Below, in pieces: positions 1 to 6,234 of a stretch of 6,288 nt of DNA (its first letter is position 1; each line of letters starts with the position of its first letter). Both the position numbers and the translations under genes were made by a program. This stretch comes from DAONLM01 sp035406685 (GTDB lineage: Bacteria; Spirochaetota; GWE2-31-10; MWDO01): NCBI GenBank assembly GCA_035406685.1, contig DAONLM010000173.1:1-6288 (forward strand), written 5' to 3'. The notes below the pieces were generated by a model that saw nothing but the letters and a program-made list of their open reading frames with translations, ran no database searches and was not told the DNA's origin.

Positions 1-5
1 ATTTA

Positions 6-164
6 TCATCTATAAATAAAATTATCATCTCCTTGAAAAGAATTTTTTTTATCGGAATGATAATCTGATATTTTCTTTTTCTTTTTTTGAGATATATTTA
101 TTCTTTCATTTTTGGTATCACAACTCAGTAAATCTTTAAAATAAAAATTTTTGACAAGATCTCA
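6..164 (-). other. Start-less minus-strand open frame, possible lipoprotein gene remnant; otherwise AT-rich flank
   Basis: No intact gene lies in 1-150. The minus strand is purine-rich here, as coding strands in this window are, and has about 52 open codons ending in TGA at 8-6. The frame reads KDLLSCDTKNER and then a Lys/Ser/Asp-rich stretch. LLSC (Cys codon 122-120) looks like a lipobox, but no hydrophobic signal sequence and no ATG, GTG or TTG precede it in frame. The TGA overlaps an ATG (9-7) in the ATGA arrangement typical of coupled genes, so another leftward gene may begin at the window edge. A strong Shine-Dalgarno complement (AAGGAG on the minus strand, 34-29) lies 19 bases before that ATG and directly abuts another ATG (28-26). 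This may be a decayed lipoprotein gene or chance; confidence is low. Confidence 0.2.
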
Positions 165-179
165 AATTTTTGATGTAAT
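151..179 (+). promoter_or_regulatory. Sigma70-type promoter of the capA-like gene
   Basis: A perfect TTGACA (151-156), 17 bases, then TGTAAT (174-179, five of six matches to TATAAT). A/T tracts precede it, like an UP element. Transcription would start near 186, only about 7 bases before the ATG at 193. The same AAAATTTTTGACAA string recurs in front of the gene at 1917. Confidence 0.5.
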
Positions 180-192
180 ATATATCTTTATT

Positions 193-1653
193 ATGAGAAA
201 AATTAAAATATTTATTTTTTTTACTATTATATTTATATTAACTCTTTTAGGCTATGCTTTATATTTATCGAATAATTCAATAAATATAATATATGAAACA
301 AAAGATTCCACACTAATAGAAAAAATTCAAAATGTTATTCTGAATTTAAAAATTAGAGATAATAAAAGATTTAACGTTATTGATTCTTTCTTAAAAAGAT
401 ATTATCCTGTAATTTATATTAAAGAGAAAGAATCTTATGAAGATAATAGTGATGATAATATATTTGTAAAAAAATATTACTATGGTGTGGTTGACATTAC
501 AGATGATCTTTTTTTTGTAGAGGATCGAAATAATTTAAATAAAGATATTACTTTCTTAAAAAAAGAGTCTCTTAGCCTTTATAAAAGAATAGTTTTAGAA
601 AAAAATTCTGGAAAACCTCTTATTAAAAATAGAATTGTTTATTATGAAATAAAAAAAGGTATTTTTAATAACAAAGTAGGAAAAATCCTAACTAATCTAA
701 AAGAAAAATATTCAAAAGAAAAAAGACTTTTTATACTGGGATTTGCAGGGGATTTTACATTTGAATACTATTTAAAAAAAGAGATTGAAATAAATGGCAC
801 TCAAAATACCTTTAAAGAGATAAAACATATTTTAAAGGTGCCAGACATTATGAGTGTAAATCTTGAATGTGTTATTTCTAATAGTGATAAAAGAGAATCA
901 AAAAGGTATACTTTTAAAGGGACAGAGATTGAATTCAGAGTATTTGAGGACTCTGGTATAGACTATTTTGCATGTGCTAATAATCATGCTATGGATTTTG
1001 GGGAACAATCATTACTCGATACAATTAATATTCTTGATAAATATGGATATAAACATTCTGGGAGTGGTAGAAACATAGAAGAGGCAATTAATCCAGCAAT
1101 AATTAATTTAGACAACATACGTCTTGCTTTTTTTTCAATTGCAGAAGTGCCAACTGAAATGAGAGGATATGAGGTTATGAAACATTTTACTGCTACTGAT
1201 AAAAAAATCGGCATTGCTAATTATAATTATAATAAAGAATTACTTTCAAAAAAGATAAAAGATGAGAAAGAAAAGAAAAGCATTGTTGTGGTTCAGTTTC
1301 ATACTGGTACAGAACATTCTCTTGAACCACTTCCTTATACTAAAAAATGGACAAAAGAGATAATTGATATGGGGGCCGATGCTGTTATATGTCATCATCC
1401 TCATGTCATTAATGGGGTAGAAATTTATAATGATAAATTAATAGCATATTCACTCGGTGATTTTCTGTTATATATTACAAATGAATTTGCTGATGAAGGA
1501 TTAATAATATATTTATTTTTAGATGAGAATGGTATAATTAGCTGGGCATTTTATCCAACTGCCTGTTATTATGGCAGATTTAATCTTGATCAAGAAAAAC
1601 TTATTGCTGCTGGTAAAAGATTTATAGAGCTTACCAGAAAGTTATGTAAGTAA
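193..1653 (+). CDS. Membrane-anchored CapA family protein (PGA_cap metallophosphatase-like)
   Basis: A 486-residue protein. Residues 6-25 form one hydrophobic segment after a short basic start (MRKIK), so it is probably anchored with the bulk outside the cytoplasm. Residues 30-175 are not recognised. From about 178 on it follows the CapA/PGA_cap order: AGDF (185-188), NLE (223-225), ANNHAMDFG (262-270), GSGRNIEEA (290-298), QFHTGTEHSLEP (368-379), then HHPHVINGVE (401-410) and YSLGDF (419-424). The family is a calcineurin-like metallophosphatase fold tied to poly-gamma-glutamate capsule work, but many members have other or unknown roles. No capB/capC lies nearby, so capsule synthesis is not implied. 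The last motif has Asp where GNF is usual. I chose ATG 193 over the upstream TTG at 151 because that TTG is the promoter -35 box. No Shine-Dalgarno precedes either start, and the mRNA may be nearly leaderless. Confidence 0.85.
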   Translation: MRKIKIFIFFTIIFILTLLGYALYLSNNSINIIYETKDSTLIEKIQNVILNLKIRDNKRFNVIDSFLKRYYPVIYIKEKESYEDNSDDNIFVKKYYYGVVDITDDLFFVEDRNNLNKDITFLKKESLSLYKRIVLEKNSGKPLIKNRIVYYEIKKGIFNNKVGKILTNLKEKYSKEKRLFILGFAGDFTFEYYLKKEIEINGTQNTFKEIKHILKVPDIMSVNLECVISNSDKRESKRYTFKGTEIEFRVFEDSGIDYFACANNHAMDFGEQSLLDTINILDKYGYKHSGSGRNIEEAINPAIINLDNIRLAFFSIAEVPTEMRGYEVMKHFTATDKKIGIANYNYNKELLSKKIKDEKEKKSIVVVQFHTGTEHSLEPLPYTKKWTKEIIDMGADAVICHHPHVINGVEIYNDKLIAYSLGDFLLYITNEFADEGLIIYLFLDENGIISWAFYPTACYYGRFNLDQEKLIAAGKRFIELTRKLCK

Positions 1654-1727
1654 TTATCTTAGCAATTCAATAAAGAAGTGCATATTTATCCTTCATAAAT
1701 AAAAAAATAATAATAAACTATAAATAG

Positions 1728-1763
1728 AAAAATATAAATTTTTTGAAAAGATATATTTTTTTT
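1728..1763 (+). terminator. Possible weak terminator after the capA-like gene
   Basis: A perfect 9-base inverted repeat (1728-1736 with 1752-1760) with a 15-base loop, running into eight T's (1756-1763). The stem is all A/T, so it is weak and such repeats arise easily by chance at this composition. It lies about 75 bases past the capA stop and before the next promoter, which is where a terminator would be expected. Confidence 0.25.
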
Positions 1764-1822
1764 ATAATTACATAAAATAAAATCCGCTTCTTATACTTTA
1801 TTATTATAAAAATTGAAAATTT

Positions 1823-1851
1823 TTGACAAATTTTAAAAAATAAAGTATATG
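1823..1851 (+). promoter_or_regulatory. Sigma70-type promoter of the 198-residue gene
   Basis: A perfect TTGACA (1823-1828), 17 bases, then TATATG (1846-1851, four of six matches). The A/T context upstream of the -35 box matches that of the capA promoter. Transcription would start near 1858 and leave a leader of about 59 bases, which holds a Shine-Dalgarno-like AAGGGA (1900-1905) before the ATG at 1917. Confidence 0.45.
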
Positions 1852-1916
1852 TTATAAATCTATCATAAAAAGTAAAACTTCGCTATGGATAATCTTAATA
1901 AGGGATATTTATAAAA

Positions 1917-2513
1917 ATGTCACATGTAAATATTATTGCTTTTTATGCTACAAATGAACTTGATATTAAAGATATTGAAAGTGAATTTTTCATAGAAAAC
2001 AGAGAAAAGGTGAGTTTTTTTTTATTTCATAATCGAGGCCTCAATCTAACAAAGTCCGATATTTTTAAAAATTGTCTCTTAAAAGAACTTGAAAAGGTAG
2101 AACCGGTTTTTACTTATAAAAATGATAGCTTAATTATGACAAAAGAGATTAAAAATTTTGACTTTGAATATTTTGACAATTTTGTAGATAAAGAGTATAA
2201 CGATTATTTATCTAAAATAAATTATAGAATAGATTGTATCTTTCAGACATTTGATCTTTTTTATCGACTTTATAAAGATAGAAATATCTTATTTGTTATT
2301 CCAATGCAGATTTTTCATAAATTTATTGAATACTTTAATAAAAATAATATAAAATTTCAGGAAGTCTCTAAACTAAATAATATTGTTAGGAATTATGATG
2401 CCTTACATTGGATAAATTATTATTCTAAAAAGGATATAAACTCGCCCATGGGGGGAACCATTACTTATCGAAATGTAATAAGAATTTTTATAATTGAACC
2501 ATATAGTGGATGA
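1917..2513 (+). CDS. Uncharacterised 198-residue protein; possible catalytically dead histidine-phosphatase fold
   Basis: I do not recognise this protein. It starts at ATG 1917, with AAGGGA 11 bases upstream, and ends in TGA. It has no signal peptide or membrane segment, so it is probably cytoplasmic, and it is rich in Asn, Lys, Phe and Tyr. A loose similarity in order can be seen to the histidine phosphatase (phosphoglycerate mutase-like) fold: a first strand NIIAFYATNE (5-14) where the catalytic RHG would stand, LTKSDIFKNCLLKEL (44-58) like the 'LT..G..QA' helix, Arg104 and a helix, then ILFVIPM (124-130) where 'VTHG' is usual. If so, both catalytic histidines are gone. This is pattern reading only. 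The gene has its own promoter, so it is probably monocistronic, and it ends one base from the end of the opposing GGDEF gene. Coding is well supported by length, start signals and composition; the function is not. Confidence 0.7.
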   Translation: MSHVNIIAFYATNELDIKDIESEFFIENREKVSFFLFHNRGLNLTKSDIFKNCLLKELEKVEPVFTYKNDSLIMTKEIKNFDFEYFDNFVDKEYNDYLSKINYRIDCIFQTFDLFYRLYKDRNILFVIPMQIFHKFIEYFNKNNIKFQEVSKLNNIVRNYDALHWINYYSKKDINSPMGGTITYRNVIRIFIIEPYSG

Positions 2514-2514
2514 G

Positions 2515-3618
2515 TTACAATTCTGTATATTTTACTATTCTGTTTCTTCCGTCTCTTTTTGCTCTTGCGAGTGCATTTAAAGAATTAAATAGAATTGTCC
2601 TAAAGAAATTAGGTCCGCTTTCTGATGGATGCCTTTTACTACTTTCAAAAGATGTTTGAGAGTCAGCTATTCCTATGCTAACCGTAATTGTTACCTCCTC
2701 TTTACCTTCATAGTAAAATTTATTCTCTTCAATAGCATTTCTACACCTTTCTGCTGCCTCAAAGCCATTTGACTCATCGCTATCCACCATTAATACCATA
2801 AACTCATCATCTCCAAACCTTGAAATAAGGTCAAAATTCCTAAAATTACTCTCGATTATTTTTGATACTGTTTGTAATATTATCAATCCAAAGTCATAAC
2901 CATATTTTTGATTTATTATTAAGAAATTATCAATATCTATTGTTAAGAGAGTAACTTTACCAGATGTTCTCTGAATTCTTTCTACCTCTTTTTTAAATAA
3001 CTTAAGAAATTGATCTTTACTAAGAAGACCGGTATCTTCATCAGTTGTTTTTAATTCGTTTATATATGCCTCTGCAATTGTTAACCTTCTTTGCAAATTT
3101 AATATCATAATACTTAAGAAAAAGAGGATCATAAAACTTAATATTGAGACAATCAAAAATATCTCTCTTTTATATTGAAAATAGTTTGTAGATATGTAAT
3201 AGAGATCGTATATTATATTAAAGTGTATGGTTTCTTTAATTGAAAATTTTATTTCCATAATATCTTTATCTTTTTTAAATGAAAAATTTTTAGAATTTGA
3301 TCTCTTGTTAATTTTAGTTCCATTACTGTATAAAATTTTACCTTCTGAATCAGTTATCTCTAAATATTTAATATATCCATTACTATAAAAGTTATTTATA
3401 GTATTTAATAAAATGGTGTCTGGTTTGTTATCTTTAATAGAAATAGATTCTCCTATCTTTTTTAAAGTTTCACTATCTTTTACTGCGATCAACATTGCTG
3501 CATTATTAAACATTAAGAATGAAAGATTCCAGAATAGAATAAGCATAAATATATAAAAAAATAAAGAGATGAATATAAATATAAAGTTTCTCTTCCTGAA
3601 TTTTATTTTATTTTTCAT
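2515..3618 (-). CDS. Two-TM sensor with a divergent GGDEF domain (GDDEF, I-site kept)
   Basis: A 367-residue membrane protein. TM1 is at about 11-37, an extracytoplasmic part runs 38-152, and TM2 is at about 153-175. A short linker leads to a GGDEF domain at about 188-365. The outer part contains YIKYLEITDSEGKILYSNG (82-100), which resembles the core of a Cache-type sensor. The family makes c-di-GMP from two GTP. Kept: the metal Asp228 in DID, Asn236, Asp271 and Glu272 of the signature, TVSIGIA (312-318), Lys354 and the GRNR at 357-360. Changed: the signature reads GDDEF (269-273), with Asp for the second Gly. The 'GD' that follows 'GH' is G244-L245, so the guanine-binding Asp is lost, and GH itself is GY. 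The product-binding RxxD (Arg260-Asp263) is intact at its usual distance. It may be a weak or inactive cyclase that binds c-di-GMP. The start codon follows a weak AAAGATAG ribosome site. Confidence 0.88.
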   Translation of the reverse strand: MKNKIKFRKRNFIFIFISLFFYIFMLILFWNLSFLMFNNAAMLIAVKDSETLKKIGESISIKDNKPDTILLNTINNFYSNGYIKYLEITDSEGKILYSNGTKINKRSNSKNFSFKKDKDIMEIKFSIKETIHFNIIYDLYYISTNYFQYKREIFLIVSILSFMILFFLSIMILNLQRRLTIAEAYINELKTTDEDTGLLSKDQFLKLFKKEVERIQRTSGKVTLLTIDIDNFLIINQKYGYDFGLIILQTVSKIIESNFRNFDLISRFGDDEFMVLMVDSDESNGFEAAERCRNAIEENKFYYEGKEEVTITVSIGIADSQTSFESSKRHPSESGPNFFRTILFNSLNALARAKRDGRNRIVKYTEL

Positions 3619-3654
3619 TATTACTATCTTTTATTATTATTTTAAAAAATATTT

Positions 3655-3683
3655 TTGTATTTATTTATTTTTTGTAGTATAAT
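3655..3683 (+). promoter_or_regulatory. Promoter of the ThiD2-ThiE/transglutaminase operon
   Basis: TTGTAT (3655-3660, three of six matches) and a perfect TATAAT (3678-3683) spaced by 17 bases. Transcription would start near 3690, giving a leader of about 60 bases. The -10 box overlaps that of the leftward promoter. The TTG of its -35 box is also the most upstream start-like codon of the downstream frame, which argues against that codon as a start. Confidence 0.45.
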
Positions 3684-3704
3684 TCAAAAAATAAAAAAAA
3701 GCAA
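3676..3704 (-). promoter_or_regulatory. Promoter of the GGDEF gene, overlapping the rightward promoter
   Basis: On the minus strand, TTGCTT (3704-3699, three of six matches), 17 bases, then TATACT (3681-3676, five of six matches). Transcription would start near 3669, about 50 bases before the ATG at 3618. The two -10 boxes share the 8-base stretch AGTATAAT (3676-3683). Confidence 0.35.
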
Positions 3705-3750
3705 TATTTTTATTCTATTTTTTAAAAAAAGGTATTGTGGATTGATTAAA

Positions 3751-4602
3751 ATGTTGAGGATAATAGATGCAAATATAAACAGGATATGTGAAGGTTTAAG
3801 AGTAATTGAAGAAGTGATGAGATTTGAATTTAATGATTCATATTTTTCAAAATCTTTAAAAGAGATCCGCCATTCTATAAGGAAAAAGTTTAATTCAATT
3901 GATTATCTTATAGAAAGAGACTCTTTAAACGATTGTGGTAAAAATAGTGATAAAATAGAAGAAAAAAGGGATAGTTTATTTGACATTTTAAAGGCAAATT
4001 TCTTGAGAGTGGAGGAGGGTTTAAGAGTAATTGAAGAGAGTATTAAACTTGAAAAGAGATTTTTTGAGAATCTTTCTATGATTAAGTCTGTTCGTTTTAA
4101 AATCTATGATCTTGAAAAAAATATAATTTTGAAATATTTTACCTTTAATAGATTAAAAAATTATGGCATCATAAAAATATTAAATGAGAGAGATGTTATA
4201 TTTAATTCTATAAAAGAAAATAATCTTTCTGCAATTCAACTTGAGTCTGGTAAAAATAATATTGATATTTTAAATAATATTATTGATTTTTGTAAGAAAA
4301 ACGAAATTTTAACATTTATAAAAAATAATCTTGAACTTGCTATAATTTTAAAGAGTGATGGGATTGTGATTGATGAGGGGTATTATTCTTTTTCTATGAT
4401 AAGAAAAAATTATAAAAAAATAATTGGTTATATTGTGGATAAGGGGGATATCCCACTTGATGCTGATTTTTTTATAATAAAAGATATTAAATCTATTCCA
4501 GTGTTAATGAATAAAAATAAAATTTTACTTGTTTCTGAAAATGATTATGAAATGATAGATAAAAATTTTAGGGAAATTGTTAATAAATATAAAATTATAT
4601 AG
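3751..4602 (+). CDS. ThiD2 (HMP-phosphate kinase) domain fused to a shortened, divergent ThiE-like domain
   Basis: A 283-residue protein, probably cytoplasmic. Residues 2-128 carry the ThiD2 hallmarks: RIIDANINRICEGLRVIEE (3-21), then LKEIRHSIR (36-44), then a second copy of the motif, LKANFLRVEEGLRVIEE (80-96). ThiD2 phosphorylates hydroxymethylpyrimidine phosphate to the diphosphate used in thiamine synthesis and is often fused to ThiE, which joins it to the thiazole phosphate. Here the ThiE part (about 137-283) is short. IQLESG (162-167) lacks the usual basic residues, IKNNLELAIILKSDGIVIDEG (190-210) replaces 'INDR.DLAL..GADGVHLGQ', and the Gly-rich 'GP.F.T.TK' phosphate loop is absent, so coupling activity is doubtful. 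ATG 3751 is chosen because ThiD2 proteins begin at this motif. An upstream TTG (3655) falls in the -35 box and would add 32 unrelated residues. A weak GTGGA (3737-3741) may be the ribosome site. The next gene starts 10 bases after the stop. Confidence 0.78.
   Translation: MLRIIDANINRICEGLRVIEEVMRFEFNDSYFSKSLKEIRHSIRKKFNSIDYLIERDSLNDCGKNSDKIEEKRDSLFDILKANFLRVEEGLRVIEESIKLEKRFFENLSMIKSVRFKIYDLEKNIILKYFTFNRLKNYGIIKILNERDVIFNSIKENNLSAIQLESGKNNIDILNNIIDFCKKNEILTFIKNNLELAIILKSDGIVIDEGYYSFSMIRKNYKKIIGYIVDKGDIPLDADFFIIKDIKSIPVLMNKNKILLVSENDYEMIDKNFREIVNKYKII
3793..3812 (+). repeat. 20-base direct repeat inside the ThiD2 domain, copy 1
   Basis: The 20 bases are identical to 4018-4037, 225 bases downstream in the same reading frame. 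Both encode the EGLRVIEE motif of the two ThiD2 half-motifs. The protein repeat is a family feature; the exact synonymous identity is not required by it. Confidence 0.8.
4018..4037 (+). repeat. 20-base direct repeat inside the ThiD2 domain, copy 2
   Basis: Partner of 3793-3812. It encodes the second EGLRVIEE. Identity ends abruptly on both sides. Confidence 0.8.
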
Positions 4603-4612
4603 AGAATATATT

Positions 4613-5872
4613 ATGAAAAAAATTGTAATATTTTTTTTATGCTGTATATCTTTTATTTCTTTTTCAATTGAATCTTTTATATATCGAATATTTCCTGAGG
4701 AGATATATCCTGGAATGGTAGTCTCAATTTATGGGAAATGGAATTCAGATATAAGTAATGTATATATTATGATAAATAATATAAAGATTGAAAATGATTA
4801 TATTCTCTATTTTTCTAATGAAAGAATAGATCTTTTAATAACAGATTTTTATGGTATTAGTAATTTTTATTTAAATTCCTCTGGCAATAGTACTTCAAGA
4901 ATTTTAAATATAAAGACTCTTACCCCAATTAGATATTTTAGTAAAGCCACATATAAATTAAAATATACTGTTAAAATAGATTTTTCAAAGATTATAAAAA
5001 TAGGGAGTGGTATTGTATATGTATACATTCCGCAACCTGTTTTATCAGATACAATTTTATCTAAAAAAGATATTGATATATCTCGATTGCCAGATTATAT
5101 ACAGGATAATGGAATCTATATATATAAAATAGACTTAAATAAAGAGAGATTTTTTTCATTTGAGCAAGTTTATGAGATGACAACTCAATTTAAATTTGTT
5201 GAGTTAACAGATGACATAGAGCCTTTTTATGAGAATATAAATCTTGATTTTTATAAATTTTATACTGGAGAGAATAGTTTTATAAAACCTTATAATAAAC
5301 TTATTCAAAATACTGTAAAAAAAATAATAGGTGATGAGAAAAACAATATAAAAAAATTGAGATTAATCTATAATTGGGTTAGAAGCAAAATGACCCATAA
5401 ATATCCACCAGAGTCAAGAGATGTTGAATATATATTTGAGAATTTTAAAGGGGATTGTCTTTCTGATACAATTCTTTTTTCATCATTGGCAAGAAGTATC
5501 GGCATCCCAGTAAGGATTAATTCTGGGAATATATTTTATCCAGTTTGGAAAATTGCTGGGGGGCACTTCTGGCAGGAGGCTTTTATTTCTGGTATTGGCT
5601 GGATACCTCTTGATGTGTCATTAGGTCATGCCCCAGAATTTATGAAGAATCAGAATTTTCCAACAGATACAGAGTATTACTATGGCGGAGCTGATGGCTT
5701 AAGAATAGATTTTTGCAGAGGAAGAGTTAAGATTATGAAGCCAGATGAAAATGATATTTTAAAAACAGATCACTATTTAGAATCCTTGCAATATCCTTAT
5801 GTCGTCCCAAAGGATGTTGGCAACACAAAAGTAATTCCTGATATAAAAAGTAAGATTGATATACTGGAGTAG
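4613..5872 (+). CDS. Exported transglutaminase-like (papain-fold) protein with a possible IPT/TIG-like N-domain
   Basis: A 419-residue protein with an export signal: MKK, then a hydrophobic core to about residue 18 (cleavage near SFS-IE; the Cys10-Cys11 pair is a poor lipobox). Residues 20-102 begin FIYRIFPEEIYPGMVVSIYG, reminiscent of an IPT/TIG beta-sandwich opening ('P..G..V.I.G'). Residues 105-215 look like the beta-domain that often precedes bacterial transglutaminase cores (YKLKYTVKI, 114-122). The core, about 245-345, has all three catalytic residues in family context: Cys282 in GDCLSDTILF, His318 in GGHFWQEAF and Asp334 in WIPLDVSLG. The family includes amidases, proteases and crosslinkers; the substrate here cannot be told, but an envelope or periplasmic one is expected. 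I chose ATG 4613, with AGAGA (4601-4605) 7 bases upstream and a signal peptide right after. A TTG at 4577 would overlap the previous gene and spoil the signal peptide. It is cotranscribed with the ThiD2 gene. Confidence 0.87.
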   Translation: MKKIVIFFLCCISFISFSIESFIYRIFPEEIYPGMVVSIYGKWNSDISNVYIMINNIKIENDYILYFSNERIDLLITDFYGISNFYLNSSGNSTSRILNIKTLTPIRYFSKATYKLKYTVKIDFSKIIKIGSGIVYVYIPQPVLSDTILSKKDIDISRLPDYIQDNGIYIYKIDLNKERFFSFEQVYEMTTQFKFVELTDDIEPFYENINLDFYKFYTGENSFIKPYNKLIQNTVKKIIGDEKNNIKKLRLIYNWVRSKMTHKYPPESRDVEYIFENFKGDCLSDTILFSSLARSIGIPVRINSGNIFYPVWKIAGGHFWQEAFISGIGWIPLDVSLGHAPEFMKNQNFPTDTEYYYGGADGLRIDFCRGRVKIMKPDENDILKTDHYLESLQYPYVVPKDVGNTKVIPDIKSKIDILE

Positions 5873-5970
5873 ATGATTAAGAATGATAGAGTTGTTCTAA
5901 ATTTACTTTTAAGCAGGTCTTACTGAAAAAGTATTTTTGATTAAAATTAAATATATAAAAAGGTGATAAA

Positions 5971-6234
5971 ATTAAACAAAAAATTGAAGAATTTAATAAA
6001 AAAATAAATATTGTAACTTATTTTATTCAGATTTATTGTAATGAATACCATAGCTATGTTTATGCAGTTGCATTTGATAATTTAGTCATTACTCTATCAA
6101 TACTATATTTTCTTTTTGTTTCACCTTACTTTCTATTATATTTCTTTCACCTTCTTTACTTTTATCAGATATCTGATTTGATTTTTTTCTCTAAGGGGGA
6201 TATCTATAAGTTTAATCCCCAGTTCATTATATAA
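5971..6234 (+). other. Open frame behind a good ribosome site but with only an ATT start
   Basis: The frame is open for 87 codons from ATT 5971 to TAA 6232-6234. Just upstream is AGGTGAT (5961-5967), a strong anti-16S match, ending 3 bases before the ATT. The first half reads IKQKIEEFNKKINIV and is charged; the middle (about residues 37-65) is strongly hydrophobic and would be a membrane segment. There is no ATG or GTG, and no TTG before 6178. From about 6091 onward the opposite strand looks more like coding, and this frame is in exact register with it, which helps keep it open artificially. An AUU start is known for infC but rare. Confidence 0.18.

Noticed and set aside
984..1214. Minus-strand open frame of 76 codons within the capA-like gene
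   Set aside because: It lies inside the strongest conserved part of CapA (ANNHAMDFG onward), has no ribosome site, and is an antisense shadow of that gene.
193..1653. Capsule (poly-gamma-glutamate) biosynthesis locus
   Set aside because: Only a CapA-like gene is present; no capB, capC or other polymer genes adjoin it in the window.
3690..3750. TPP (thiamine) riboswitch in front of the ThiD2 gene
   Set aside because: The leader is only about 60 bases and lacks the CUGAGA and ACCUGAU-type conserved parts.
4444..4454. GGGATATCCC hairpin as a regulatory stem
   Set aside because: It is inside the coding region (encoding KGDIP), has no following T-run, and codon content explains it.
4577..4612. 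Upstream TTG start for the transglutaminase, overlapping the ThiD2 gene by 26 bases
   Set aside because: It would put a charged 12-residue extension before a clear MKK signal peptide, while ATG 4613 has its own AGAGA site.
6164..6177. 14-base perfect palindrome ATCAGATATCTGAT as an operator
   Set aside because: Several palindromes of this size are expected by chance at this composition, it is not next to a promoter, and it may lie inside a broken gene.
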